From JAGOBP01 sp046328575 (GTDB lineage: Bacteria > Chloroflexota > Anaerolineae > Fen-1058): a stretch of DNA of 64,000 nt. The notes beneath the pieces were generated by a model. It searched no databases, was not told where the DNA came from, and was given only the letters and a program-made list of their open reading frames with translations. Of this stretch, positions 1 to 8,923 are shown in pieces. The stretch spans positions 1 through 64,000 of the forward strand of contig JAXLWI010000008.1 in assembly GCA_046328575.1 (NCBI GenBank), in the 5' to 3' direction. How positions within the stretch are numbered: the stretch's first letter is position 1; each line of letters begins with the position of its first letter. A program made the position numbers and the translations under genes.

Positions 1-2
1 CG

Positions 3-1814
3 TACGCCAACCTCACGTTCACGGCGCGCGGTGGCGGCCTCTCGGATGCGAGCAAGCCGACGGCTGGTCTGCCGCCTGAGCAGTATTTGCCGATCTATAA
101 GTTCAGCACGCCCGAAACGACCGCGACCGCGGGCAACGTCAACAAAGACGATCCGACACGCACCGAAGTCATCGCGCTGCCGAAGGCCTTGGATACAACG
201 CAAGGCGAGTTGACGGTAAAGATTGATGCGTCGCTGGCGGCGGCTTCGACGGATGCGCTGAAGTATCTGGAGCACTTCCCGTACGAATGCACCGAGCAAA
301 CGATCAGCCGCTTCCTGCCGAACGTGTTGACGTTCCGCGCGCTGAAAGATCTGAATCTCGTCGAGCCAGAACTGGAAGCGAATCTCAAGGAGCAAGTCGG
401 CACGGGCTTGCAGCGCCTCTACAATCAGCAGCACGCCGACGGCGGCTGGGGTTGGTGGCTGGAAGACAAGTCGGATACGACCGTCAGTACGTATGTGGTA
501 TTCGGTCTGGTCAAGGCCAAGCAAGCGGGCTTTGCCGTGGACGCGGGTGTGATCGATCGGGGCGTGCAATATCTCATTAGCCGCATCAAGCCCACGACGC
601 AGCTCAGCCAGCCGTGGGAGGCCAATCAACAGGCGTACTTGTTGTACACGCTGGCCGAAGCCGGTCGCAGCCAGACCAGCGAACTGGTCGCACTGTATGA
701 CAGCAAGCGGCAACTGCTCGGCAACTATGGCAAGGCGCTGCTGGCCTTGGGCCTGAAACTCGATCAACCGAATGAGACGTCGCGAGTGAAGACGTTGCTG
801 AGCGATCTCGTTAGCAACGCGAAGGCCAGCGCGACAGGCATGCATTGGGAAGAGACCACGCCCGATTGGTATTCATGGAATACCGATACACGCTCAACGG
901 CGATCGTGCTGGACGCGATTGCCCAACTCGATCCGAAGAATCAACTCGGTCCGAACGTGGTGCGCTGGTTGATGATGGCGCGCACAGCGGGCCGCTGGGA
1001 GACGACGCAAGAGACCGCGTGGGCGTTGATCGCACTGACGGACTGGATGAAGGCCACGGGCGAACTCAACCCCGATTACAACTGGGTCGTGAAGGTCAAC
1101 GATCAAACGATCGGGAACGGGACAGCTAATCGGGATACAGTGAAGCAATCGGTGACGTTGTCGCAGACGATCGCCTCGTTGCTGCGCGATCAAGGCAATG
1201 CGTTGACTATCGAGCGTAACTTCAAAGCGCCGCAATCGGGTGATGGGCAGTTGTACTATTCGGCCTATCTGCGGACGTTCATCCCGGTGACTGATGTGAA
1301 GTCGCTGTCGCGCGGCATCTCAGTGTCGCGCCAGTATTACGCCGCCGATGACAAGTGCTTCCTGCCGTTGAAGCCGGGCGAAACGCCGATTCCGTGCACG
1401 CCGGTGACGAAGGCGAAGGTGGGCGATGTGCTGCAGGTGAAGTTGAGCATCGTCGCGCCGACCGATTTGTATTACGTGCTGGTTGAAGACCCGCTGCCCG
1501 CTGGAACGGAAGCGGTGGATACGAGCCTAAAGACCACGACGCAAGTCGGCGAAGGGCCGCAGTTGAATCCAACCGATCAGACGTACTGCTTCTACTGCGG
1601 TTGGGGCTGGTGGTGGTTCACGCACAGCGAATTACGCGATGAGAAGGTGGCGTTGTTCGCCTCATATCTGCCGTCAGGCACGTACGAGTACACGTATCAA
1701 GTGCGCGCTGGTATCGATGGCACGTTCAACGTCATCCCCGCGCACGCAGAAGAGATGTACTTCCCAGAGGTGTTCGGGCGGAGTGACGGTGGAACGTTCG
1801 TGGTGGAGAAGTAA
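3..1814 (+). CDS. Alpha-2-macroglobulin family protein, C-terminal part (5' end outside window)
   Basis: The frame is open to the left edge, so this is the C-terminal part of a larger extracellular protein. Bacterial alpha-2-macroglobulins trap foreign proteases and are usually 1500-1900 residues long; about 600 residues are visible here. The thioester motif C-T-E-Q is at bases 288-299, in the context YECTEQTISRF. It matches the C-x-E-Q consensus whose Cys and Gln form the reactive bond. Behind it come alpha/alpha-toroid repeats of a thioester domain (for example GGWGWW) and then a beta-rich receptor-binding-type end. The TTG at 87 is not a real start, because the family sequence continues upstream of it. 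No E. coli-type penicillin-binding protein partner follows downstream. The family call is solid; the target protease is unknown. Confidence 0.9.
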   Translation, partial: YANLTFTARGGGLSDASKPTAGLPPEQYLPIYKFSTPETTATAGNVNKDDPTRTEVIALPKALDTTQGELTVKIDASLAAASTDALKYLEHFPYECTEQTISRFLPNVLTFRALKDLNLVEPELEANLKEQVGTGLQRLYNQQHADGGWGWWLEDKSDTTVSTYVVFGLVKAKQAGFAVDAGVIDRGVQYLISRIKPTTQLSQPWEANQQAYLLYTLAEAGRSQTSELVALYDSKRQLLGNYGKALLALGLKLDQPNETSRVKTLLSDLVSNAKASATGMHWEETTPDWYSWNTDTRSTAIVLDAIAQLDPKNQLGPNVVRWLMMARTAGRWETTQETAWALIALTDWMKATGELNPDYNWVVKVNDQTIGNGTANRDTVKQSVTLSQTIASLLRDQGNALTIERNFKAPQSGDGQLYYSAYLRTFIPVTDVKSLSRGISVSRQYYAADDKCFLPLKPGETPIPCTPVTKAKVGDVLQVKLSIVAPTDLYYVLVEDPLPAGTEAVDTSLKTTTQVGEGPQLNPTDQTYCFYCGWGWWWFTHSELRDEKVALFASYLPSGTYEYTYQVRAGIDGTFNVIPAHAEEMYFPEVFGRSDGGTFVVEK

Positions 1815-1880
1815 GTAGTGACGAGTGATGAGTGACGAGTGAAAAGTGATGCGGAAAGAACGAGTAATGAGTAACGCGTA
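1813..1880 (+). repeat. Degenerate GAGTRAC heptamer array
   Basis: Directly after the stop codon the DNA contains several imperfect copies of a 7-base unit, GAGTGAC or GAGTAAC and close variants. The same unit recurs at 19694-19752 and, as an inverted pair, at 62501-62550, always just 3' of a gene. Confidence 0.6.
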
Positions 1881-1885
1881 AGCAA

Positions 1886-1922
1886 AGTCCGGCCTTGAGG
1901 CAACTTGAGGTCGGGCTTTTTA
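1886..1922 (+). terminator. Intrinsic terminator after the macroglobulin gene
   Basis: The arms around AGTCCGGCCT and AGGTCGGGCT form a stem of up to about 14 pairs, including G-U pairs, followed by a T run at 1917-1921. Confidence 0.75.
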
Positions 1923-1939
1923 TCTGTGTTGGCGTGGTC

Positions 1940-1945
1940 TATAAT
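1940..1945 (+). promoter_or_regulatory. -10 box TATAAT for the DsrE-like gene
   Basis: A perfect TATAAT sits 29 bases before the ATG at 1975 and just behind a terminator. No convincing -35 box is seen. Confidence 0.5.
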
Positions 1946-1974
1946 GGCCGCACTTTTTCTCGGAGCCGACCACT

Positions 1975-2316
1975 ATGAATGATCAAACCATCCTCGTCTT
2001 CAGCCGCAACGGCTTAGGCCACGCGCCTGAAGACCTACAACAGAAACTCGCGGCGAAGTTCTTACAGCTCAACCTCGACGCCAGCACGCTGCCTGCCAAA
2101 ATCCTGTTCTACACCGACGGCGTAAAGCTGGCCTGCGACGGATCACTTGTAATAGAGACATTGCGCGCAATGAAAGAGCGTGGCGTGGAGCTGATCTTGT
2201 GCAGCACGTGCCTCGATTACTTCGGCCTGCGCGAGAAGGTTGCGGTGGGCATCGTCGGCGGGATGCCGGACATCATCGAGGCGATGAACAGCGCGGGGAA
2301 AGTAATCAGCCTATAG
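1975..2316 (+). CDS. DsrE/YedF-like sulfur-carrier family protein
   Basis: This 113-residue single-domain protein matches the DsrE-like fold found at the C-terminus of YedF-type proteins, which are linked to sulfur or selenium transfer. The conserved stretch CSTCLDYFGL has Cys76 and Cys79, and Cys54 lies in LACDG. The N-terminal TusA/SirA half found in full YedF is missing, so this is a stand-alone C-terminal-type protein. The gene is monocistronic, with its own TATAAT box and a strong terminator after it. Transfer of reactive sulfur through the Cys pair is inferred from the family. The substrate cannot be told from the sequence. Confidence 0.75.
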   Translation: MNDQTILVFSRNGLGHAPEDLQQKLAAKFLQLNLDASTLPAKILFYTDGVKLACDGSLVIETLRAMKERGVELILCSTCLDYFGLREKVAVGIVGGMPDIIEAMNSAGKVISL

Positions 2317-2326
2317 CAACCTAAAA

Positions 2327-2367
2327 ACACAGCGGCCCAAAGTTTGCAATTCTCTGGGCCGCTGTGT
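2327..2367. terminator. Bidirectional terminator between convergent genes
   Basis: Perfect 13-base arms, ACACAGCGGCCCA and its complement, flank a 15-base loop between convergent genes. An A run lies before the left arm and TCTCTAT follows the right arm, so it can serve both strands. Confidence 0.8.
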
Positions 2368-2381
2368 CTCTATAGCTAGTT

Positions 2382-2840
2382 TTACTTCGCGAGTCGAACT
2401 ACATCGCCGGTTTCATCGGTGTGGAACTCGTATTCTTGGCCGTTAGCGGATAGCACGACCTTGTAGCCCGTCACGATGATCTGCGCGCACATCACGCCTT
2501 CCTGCTTGATGCCCATGCACGCATCCGGCCAATCCACTTGCTCCACGCTCACCAGGCCGATAGTGTCAACATCCACTTTCAACTGATCGACCAACATCTT
2601 CCGCGCATTCAACGCGGCTTGCGGCGCGTTGTTCCATTTGGCTGATTCTGGCTTGGTGACCAGGCCACCGCCCGGGCGCGGCGCAACCGGCGTTTCAACC
2701 GGCGAGGTGATCGGCGAAACGATTGGTGTGCTGGTGGGTATCGGCGATTGCGTTGGCGACGTACTCGGCGCAGCTGCGCCGCTGCAGGCGGCGAGGCTCA
2801 ACGCGAGGAGCGCTATCAAACTTACGAATTTGGTTTTCAC
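2382..2840 (-). CDS. Lipoprotein with a Cys-containing C-terminal domain, unknown function
   Basis: This 152-residue protein starts with a lipoprotein signal peptide. The lipobox LAAC puts the lipidated Cys at residue 19. A Pro/Thr/Ser-rich linker runs to about residue 55. The C-terminal domain contains DWPDACMGI, GVMCAQIIVTGYKVVL and YEFHTDETG. This W-P-D-x-C-x-G...C-A-Q pattern is a small extracellular domain I recall from Chloroflexota and Cyanobacteria without an assigned function. Its two Cys may form a disulfide. It is expected on the outer face of the membrane. It converges on the DsrE-like gene with a shared terminator. Confidence 0.75.
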   Translation of the reverse strand: MKTKFVSLIALLALSLAACSGAAAPSTSPTQSPIPTSTPIVSPITSPVETPVAPRPGGGLVTKPESAKWNNAPQAALNARKMLVDQLKVDVDTIGLVSVEQVDWPDACMGIKQEGVMCAQIIVTGYKVVLSANGQEYEFHTDETGDVVRLAK

Positions 2841-2995
2841 TGTGTCTCTCCCTTAGTGATTCAGCGATATTGATCTGAACCACAGTTAAGACGTTGCCGC
2901 TGTGCAGAAGTTCCAGTCGAAAACAAGGCTCAATTCTTAATGTGCAATTCATCAAGCCCGGCAGTCACTGGGCAGCACGGGTTGCGCCTTGAGAG

Positions 2996-3214
2996 TTACG
3001 ATTTCTTGCGCCGTACTTCGCCCAGGCTAGCCGATAAACCCAGCAAGCCACCGATCACCGCGCCGGCGATCAGCTCGATCGGGGTAACGGGCTGCCGCGC
3101 GAAAAAGGCAAACATCACGGCAACCGCTGCGCCCGAGATCGCGCCAAGGAGTGCGATCGCCAGGCGCTTGCGACCGGTGAGGTGACCATATAGATCAGGT
3201 GGGGTGCCGCTCAT
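2996..3214 (-). CDS. Small two-helix membrane protein, unknown
   Basis: This 72-residue protein has two hydrophobic helices, roughly residues 18-38 and 45-60, rich in Gly and Ala, and a basic RRKKS end. A GAGG ribosome site lies about 8 bases before the ATG. I do not recognise a family. It is divergent from the large operon that begins at 3349, so the two may share the intergenic control region at 3215-3348. Confidence 0.6.
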   Translation of the reverse strand: MSGTPPDLYGHLTGRKRLAIALLGAISGAAVAVMFAFFARQPVTPIELIAGAVIGGLLGLSASLGEVRRKKS

Positions 3215-3273
3215 ACAGCCTCAATCTAGCGTAAGTTACAGCCAAGTATACCATCACCATACCTTGGTCACAC

Positions 3274-3302
3274 TTCACTTTTCATACGTGACATGCTATA
3301 CT
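3274..3302 (+). promoter_or_regulatory. Promoter of the 3349-12433 operon
   Basis: TTCACT at 3274-3279 and TATACT at 3297-3302 are separated by 17 bases, with TG one base before the -10 box (extended -10). It is the only promoter seen before the long co-directional gene block. Confidence 0.5.
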
Positions 3303-3348
3303 AAACGCCGTTGATCAAGATCGACGATGTTTTGTGCATCACGAGATC

Positions 3349-3612
3349 ATGACTATCACTCACACGCTTGCTGACGAAGATCAAGTCTGGATCACGCGGT
3401 TTCAACGCTGGGGCCTCGGCGATATTGCTCCGGTGCTGTTGGAAGCCGCGCGTCCGCTGGGCACGATCGGATCGGCCTTGCTGGCGTTCACGTCGCCGGT
3501 GTTGACTACGTTTGTCGATCGCGCCGCCCTCGATCAATTTGCGGCGTTGCTGTCCGATCCGGTCCGACTTGAAAATCTGCGCCGCAGCTTGACGGACAAG
3601 GCAGAGCAGTGA
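3349..3612 (+). CDS. Hypothetical protein, first gene of the W-L-repeat/MutL operon
   Basis: The ATG at 3349 gives an 87-residue protein; a GTG at 3334 is a weaker alternative start. The sequence is mostly helical with a short hydrophobic stretch (LGTIGSALLAF) and ends in a charged helix. I do not recognise a family. Its TGA overlaps the ATG of the next gene (TGATG), implying translational coupling and a shared job with the membrane proteins downstream. It could be a small membrane-associated adaptor, but nothing in the sequence proves that. Confidence 0.6.
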   Translation: MTITHTLADEDQVWITRFQRWGLGDIAPVLLEAARPLGTIGSALLAFTSPVLTTFVDRAALDQFAALLSDPVRLENLRRSLTDKAEQ

Positions 3613-4373
3613 TGGAACCACGTGCGTTCCTGATTGGCGTTGCCGTACTCGGTGTCTTTGCGCTGTTGCAAGCCTGGTTCTTTGTGCGCATTGGCGCTGG
3701 TCTGCGTCCCCGCTATCGATCGATTCCGTTGTTTAGCTTGTTGCGTGGTCAGATGGGCCGCGCGATCGAATCGGGCCGCGAATTGCACGTCTCGATCGGT
3801 ACCGGCGGCATCAGCGGCGAGGACATGGCAACTACGCTGGCGGGCTTACAGGTAGTCGAGTATTTAGCCGACGAAGCCGCCGCGAGTGGTATCGCCCCGA
3901 TCATTACTACCGCCGATCCCGCCGCCCTGCTCCTGGCCGAAGATACGCTGCGACGTCCGTACATCCGTCAGGGCAACCTCAGCAACTATCCGCCGCTGTC
4001 CACGCGTATGTCCGCGTTTAATCCGGTGCCTTATGCCGCCGCCACGATGGACTATCTGGTTCACGAGCGCGCTCTGGCCAATGTCATGTCGGGCTCATTC
4101 GGTCCTGAGATTGCGTTGATCGAACACGCGGCGGCCAAACGTGATATGTTGAAAGTCAACGGCGCCGCTGATCCACGAGCGCTGGCCGTGTTAGCCACGA
4201 CCTCAGAGCATCTGTTGATTGGTGAGGAGATGTTTGCCGCGCGCGCATATTTGCAGGCCCGGCCTCAACATCTGGCAAGTCTGCGCGCACAAGACTTGGT
4301 TCGCTGGCTCATCGTCGCCGCTAGCCTTGCGATATTTGTGATTGGCTTGCTCAGTCAGGTGGTGCGGCCGTGA
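3612..4373 (+). CDS. Membrane protein with a large soluble domain (possibly DUF6754-like)
   Basis: The ATG at 3612, rather than the GTG at 3609, gives 253 residues. There is one N-terminal helix (AFLIGVAVLGVFALLQAWFF) and one C-terminal helix (LIVAASLAIFVIGLL). Between them lies a domain of about 190 residues with GRELHVSIGTGGISGEDMAT and a MSGSFGPE segment. It resembles the DUF6754 family, which I know only as a domain of unknown function, so that name is tentative. The start overlaps the upstream stop, and the next gene starts inside this stop (GTGA). Confidence 0.65.
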   Translation: MEPRAFLIGVAVLGVFALLQAWFFVRIGAGLRPRYRSIPLFSLLRGQMGRAIESGRELHVSIGTGGISGEDMATTLAGLQVVEYLADEAAASGIAPIITTADPAALLLAEDTLRRPYIRQGNLSNYPPLSTRMSAFNPVPYAAATMDYLVHERALANVMSGSFGPEIALIEHAAAKRDMLKVNGAADPRALAVLATTSEHLLIGEEMFAARAYLQARPQHLASLRAQDLVRWLIVAASLAIFVIGLLSQVVRP

Positions 4374-5047
4374 GACGCGTCTTCACTAGCATCGCGCCGA
4401 CGATCATGACAGGTATCGCGGGGCTGATCGTATTGATCAGCTTCGTCGTGACCGGCCTGGCGGGGCTATTTCCGGATTGGGCGGGTCTAAGTGCGCGCTT
4501 GTTGACGCTGCGCGTGATCCTGGTTGATATTGCGGTGATCATTGTCGGTGTCGCTGTCGTCATGGGCTTCTTCCACTTGCTTTACGTACACGCAAACCGT
4601 GTCCGGCGTGGTCCCGGCGGCTTCTATAGCATCATCCTGATCTTGTCGGCCCTTGTGGTCGGCGCGATCATGATCGTCGAACGTTTATCGGCCGGCGATC
4701 AGCCCTTGACACGGTTCATCTTCAACAGCGTGTTGGTGCCGTTGCAATCGTCGTTGGGCGCACTGCTGGCCGTCCTCTTAGGGTTGGCTGCATTGCGTAT
4801 GTTGCAGCAGCGCCGCACGGTTGGCGCGGTGTGGTTCTTGTTATCCGCGCTCATTGTACTCATTACGCAGATTCCATTGACAATCTTTGATGATCTCGGC
4901 TTAACGCCAGCGCTGAGTGCCGTACGTGAGGTGTTGAACGCCCTTACGACAGGCGGTATGCGCGGTCTGTTATTGGGCGTGGCGTTGGGGACGCTGGCGA
5001 CAGCGTTCCGCGTGTTGTTCTTTATCGATCGGCCGCAGAGCGAATAG
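4370..5047 (+). CDS. Multi-pass membrane protein, unknown
   Basis: This 225-residue protein starts with GTG, overlapping the previous TGA by four bases. Six or seven hydrophobic segments cover most of its length, for example GIAGLIVLISFVVTGLAGLF, VDIAVIIVGVAVVMGFFHLL and IILILSALVVGAIMIV. No catalytic motif is visible. Its position between two operon members with soluble domains suggests a membrane scaffold for the complex. The family is not recognised. Confidence 0.65.
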   Translation: MRRVFTSIAPTIMTGIAGLIVLISFVVTGLAGLFPDWAGLSARLLTLRVILVDIAVIIVGVAVVMGFFHLLYVHANRVRRGPGGFYSIILILSALVVGAIMIVERLSAGDQPLTRFIFNSVLVPLQSSLGALLAVLLGLAALRMLQQRRTVGAVWFLLSALIVLITQIPLTIFDDLGLTPALSAVREVLNALTTGGMRGLLLGVALGTLATAFRVLFFIDRPQSE

Positions 5048-5056
5048 ACGGGACCC

Positions 5057-8000
5057 ATGATCTACTGTCCAAAGTGCGGTATTGCCAATCGCGAAGGTTC
5101 GCGCTTTTGCAACGACTGCGGCACTAAGCTGCCGTCGTCGACGAGCGTGCACTGTCCGCAGTGTGGCACACCCAATCCGCCGAATAATGTCTTCTGCGAA
5201 CAGTGCAACGCGCGCCTCGTGCCGACGCTGGCCGATGAGACGCCCGAAGCCGAACCACCTGCGCCCGTAAAGAAAGGCCTCTCGCTACCGACTAAACCGG
5301 CTTCGGCTGAATCAACACCCGCCACCGATTGGCTGGGGCAGTTGCGCTCTTCAATGGAAGAAGCCTCGGAAAGCGATGTGCCACCCGAAGAAGAACCAGC
5401 GGCCAGTATTCCCGATTGGTTAGCTCGGCTCAACGGCCCGGCTGCTGATTCAACTCCGACCGAACCGGCCGCGCCCGCAGCGTCTGGCGATGAAGTGCCT
5501 GACTGGCTGACCTCATTGGGGATCATCAACCCGACCGAACCTTCTGCGCCAGCGGCTTCGCCCGAGGCGACAGAGTGGCTGAATCAGACACCGCCCGAAG
5601 CGCCGTTGGAAGAGCATCCACCCGAACCTGAACCGGCCGAATGGATCAGCAGTTTGCGCGAAGAAACTACACCCGCTGCCAACGACGGTGTGCCTGACTG
5701 GTTGCGTGAATTAGGCACGGCTCCCCTCAAATCCAAATCGGCTGAACCACCGCCGCAACCTACTGGCTACGAAGAAGAGATTCCAGACTGGCTGCAAAGC
5801 TTGGGCACAGGCGCTTTGGTTCCGCCGCCTTCAGCGACAGAACCCGCGAGCGTTCCACCGAGCCAACAGCCACCTAGCCCGCCCCCGCCTGCACCAGCTG
5901 CAGAAACTCCGGCTTCGGCTTACGACGCCGAAGTGCCCGATTGGTTGCGTGGCTTGGGCACAGGTATCTTGAAACCATCCGAGCCGGAAACGCCCGCGCC
6001 ATCGGCTGAATCATTGGCTGCGGCTGAACCGTGGTTAAAGGCATTGCGTGCCGCTGCGCCGCAACCTCAGGAAGACATCCCCGATTGGTTGCAAAATCTG
6101 GGCACGGGCGCACTAACTCCGCCTGAGGAGACAGCGGCAGAAGCAGCTGCGGAATCGGCTGAAGACGTGCCCGAATGGCTTCGAAACCTTGGCACAGGCG
6201 CATTGACTCTGCCGCCAGAGACGCCGTCGGTTGCCACTAAACCGATCGAGCCGGCTACACCCGCTGCTGAACCAGCTGAATCGGCAGCGCCTGAAGACTG
6301 GCTCAGCGCTTTGCGTGCCGCTACTCCACCAGCTGTTGAAGCACCTTTGCCAGAAGAACCTGCTGAAGAATTGCCGGATTGGTTGAAGGGCCTCGGCACC
6401 GGTGCGCTATCGCTAACGTCTGCACCTACGGAGAACGCTGCTAAACCGATCGAGCCAGCTGCGCCCGCCGCTGAGCCATCTGAATCAGTAGCGTCCGAAG
6501 ATTGGCTGGGCGCGTTGCGCGCCGCTACGCTGCCTGCTGATGAAGCGCCATTGTCGGAAGAACCCGCTGAAGAGTTGCCCGACTGGTTGAGGGGGCTGAG
6601 CACTGGTGCGTTATCAGTATCTGCTACGCCGACTGAAAATGTGACCGAACCGATCGAGTCAGCTGCGTCTGCCGCTGAACCAGCTGAACCGGTAGCGCCT
6701 GAAGATTGGTTGGGCGCGTTGCGCGCCGCCACGCCGGAGATTGAAACGCCTGCCTTAGAAGTGTCGGCGATTGAAGAACCGGCGGTTGCCGCTCCAGCCG
6801 AAGCGGTTGAAGCCGAAGTGCCCGAATGGTTGCAGGGCCTTGGCGCAGAACCAAACGCCTCGGCTGAAGAAGTGCCGACGGTTGCTGAAGAAGCGAGCGT
6901 GCCGGTAGTCGCCCCAGCTGAGCAATCTCAACCTGACACCGATGATTGGATGAGCGCGCTTCGTGCGGCAGCGCCATTAGCTGAAGAGGAACCAGCCGCC
7001 GAAGAAGCATCGGCCATCAGCGCTGAACCTCAGGCTGAGGCGGAAGTCCCTGACTGGTTAAGTGGTTTACGCGCGACGGTGCCGCCGTTTGAGCCTGAAT
7101 CTCAGCCCGGACCGTCGGCTGAGGCCGACGAAGTGCCCGATTGGTTGCGTGAGGCGGGTGCCGCCGAATCGGCAGCCGAGACGCCGATTAGTGAAGTCCC
7201 TGATTGGCTGACAGCCGAGCCTGAAGTCTCACCGGCGGAAACGCCTGCGGCGGAACCAGAGCCAATTGCGCCGAGCGGTGAAGAAGTGCCCGATTGGTTG
7301 CGTGATTTCGGTGTGGCTGAGCCAGTCGCAGCGCCAGCGGTGGATGAGAGCGAAGTCCCCGAGTGGCTGCGCGAAGCGACACCAGCGCCTGTAGCCGAAG
7401 CACCCGCTGCTGAAACATCCGAGGCGATGCCGGTCGCTAGTGTGGAAGAAGAGTTACCCGATTGGCTGCGTGAGGCGGCAGCCACCCAGCCAGCCAGTCT
7501 GGCCGAGATTGAAGAAACGCCGCCGTCCGAAGAGCCAAGCGCGACAGCGCAGCCGGCGACTGAAATACCTGAATGGCTGGCCGATTTGCGGGCTGAGCCA
7601 ACAGCGGCAGTCGAACCGCGTCGGCCTGAACCGGTGCGAAGTGGAGAGTCGACAACACCCGTCACTAATCTGGGGGCCGCCTTTGCGACCAGTGAGCGCA
7701 ATCTGCGTGAAGCCGAAGCCGCACCTGCCGCTGAATTGCCAGATTGGTTGAAGTCGTTGCGGGCCGGTCAACCTGCTGGCCAGCCGGCGGTGCCGAGTCA
7801 ATCTGCTGAACCCTTGCCTGGGCTCACACAAGCCGAGATTCCATCATGGCTGGAAGCGTTGCGGCCTAAAGAAGGTGCGGCCGAAGCAACACCGGAAGGC
7901 GCGGAAGAATCTGAAACAGAAGGCGTGTTGGCTGGCTTGGCGCATTTGTTGCCAGCCGTGCCGAGCTTGAATGCGGTTCAGGGTGCGGCCGCCTCGTTGC

Positions 8001-8923
8001 AGGTCGAACCTTCGGCGGATGATCTGGCGCGGGCGGGCATTTTCCAGGAGTTGTTATCAAAACCGATTTCAGCGCCAACGCAAGTGGGATCTTTGCCTAG
8101 CCGCGCGCTGCAAATGCGGCGCAGTTTGACGCAGGTGATCGTGGCCGTTGTATTCCTCATTGTGGCGGCGATACCGTTCTTGGTCGATGAGCGGTTGCCC
8201 TTCCTGCCACTGTCTGATACGCTGCCTGCATCGCCGACTGTGCAATCGGCGGTGGATGCTGTTGCGAACTTGCCGTCAAGCGCTAATGTGTTGGTCGTGT
8301 TTGATTACGATGGCACTCAAGCTGGCGAGATGGATCAAATCGCGTCGATTATCCTGCGGCATTTGAAGGGTCATGGGGCAACGGTCACGGTCGCTAGCTT
8401 GAATCCGCAAGGGACCAGCCTCGCTCAATCGGTGTGGGAATCGATCGGGTTGACTGCCCCACCGGCAATCTTCGTGCCGGGTCAGGCGGTAGGCATTCAA
8501 AGTCTAATGCTTGATACCGGTCCATATGATCTCGTCATTGATCTCTCAGCCACAGCGGATAACGTCCGTTGGTGGGTAGAGCAGATCGCTGTCAATAACT
8601 GGTCAGTGAAGTTCGTAGCGGGTGTCAGCGCGGGCGCGGAACCATTAGCTTTGCCGTACGCGCAGTCGAAGCAGATTGCCGGCCTCGTCAGCGGCGCGGT
8701 CGGTGCGCTGCAATATGCGCGTCAAGCTAAGTTGTTGCCCACAGTTGAAGAGGCACTGCAAGCGGCGCAAGTTTCGCGTCAGACTTCGCTGGACGTGGTG
8801 ACGGCCATCCGCGGGCAGCTTCGCTTAGAGTCACAGACACTGGCCCATTGGGTCATGATCGGCTTGATCGTGTTGGGGTTGATCGGTGGGTTAGTCACAC
8901 GCGGCGGGAGGCGATCGGCATGA
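5057..8923 (+). CDS. Zinc-ribbon membrane protein with about 27 W-L repeat motifs
   Basis: This 1288-residue protein has four parts. Residues 4-50 form two zinc ribbons (CPKC...CNDC and CPQC...CEQC). Residues about 90-950 are a Glu/Ala/Pro-rich, probably disordered region with about 27 short motifs of the type [V/I/L]-P-[D/E]-W-L-x-x-L, many followed by GTGAL. They alternate with E-D-W-L-x-A-L-R-A-A motifs at roughly 30-residue spacing. A transmembrane helix follows near residue 1030. Then comes a Rossmann-like domain of about 190 residues (SANVLVVFDYDGTQ) and a final helix with a basic tail. The repeats look like multivalent docking peptides. The start overlaps no gene; 9 bases separate it from the upstream stop. 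Its stop overlaps the next ATG. No function is known to me. Confidence 0.8.
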   Translation: MIYCPKCGIANREGSRFCNDCGTKLPSSTSVHCPQCGTPNPPNNVFCEQCNARLVPTLADETPEAEPPAPVKKGLSLPTKPASAESTPATDWLGQLRSSMEEASESDVPPEEEPAASIPDWLARLNGPAADSTPTEPAAPAASGDEVPDWLTSLGIINPTEPSAPAASPEATEWLNQTPPEAPLEEHPPEPEPAEWISSLREETTPAANDGVPDWLRELGTAPLKSKSAEPPPQPTGYEEEIPDWLQSLGTGALVPPPSATEPASVPPSQQPPSPPPPAPAAETPASAYDAEVPDWLRGLGTGILKPSEPETPAPSAESLAAAEPWLKALRAAAPQPQEDIPDWLQNLGTGALTPPEETAAEAAAESAEDVPEWLRNLGTGALTLPPETPSVATKPIEPATPAAEPAESAAPEDWLSALRAATPPAVEAPLPEEPAEELPDWLKGLGTGALSLTSAPTENAAKPIEPAAPAAEPSESVASEDWLGALRAATLPADEAPLSEEPAEELPDWLRGLSTGALSVSATPTENVTEPIESAASAAEPAEPVAPEDWLGALRAATPEIETPALEVSAIEEPAVAAPAEAVEAEVPEWLQGLGAEPNASAEEVPTVAEEASVPVVAPAEQSQPDTDDWMSALRAAAPLAEEEPAAEEASAISAEPQAEAEVPDWLSGLRATVPPFEPESQPGPSAEADEVPDWLREAGAAESAAETPISEVPDWLTAEPEVSPAETPAAEPEPIAPSGEEVPDWLRDFGVAEPVAAPAVDESEVPEWLREATPAPVAEAPAAETSEAMPVASVEEELPDWLREAAATQPASLAEIEETPPSEEPSATAQPATEIPEWLADLRAEPTAAVEPRRPEPVRSGESTTPVTNLGAAFATSERNLREAEAAPAAELPDWLKSLRAGQPAGQPAVPSQSAEPLPGLTQAEIPSWLEALRPKEGAAEATPEGAEESETEGVLAGLAHLLPAVPSLNAVQGAAASLQVEPSADDLARAGIFQELLSKPISAPTQVGSLPSRALQMRRSLTQVIVAVVFLIVAAIPFLVDERLPFLPLSDTLPASPTVQSAVDAVANLPSSANVLVVFDYDGTQAGEMDQIASIILRHLKGHGATVTVASLNPQGTSLAQSVWESIGLTAPPAIFVPGQAVGIQSLMLDTGPYDLVIDLSATADNVRWWVEQIAVNNWSVKFVAGVSAGAEPLALPYAQSKQIAGLVSGAVGALQYARQAKLLPTVEEALQAAQVSRQTSLDVVTAIRGQLRLESQTLAHWVMIGLIVLGLIGGLVTRGGRRSA

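Noticed and set aside
6067..7701. Long open frames (221 and 199 codons) on the minus strand under the W-L-repeat gene
   Set aside because: They mirror the repetitive GC-rich codons of the plus-strand gene, show only Ser/Ala low complexity and have no ribosome site.
5300..7900. Regular repeats that could suggest a CRISPR or satellite array
   Set aside because: The repeats stay in one reading frame, vary at third positions and encode a conserved peptide motif.
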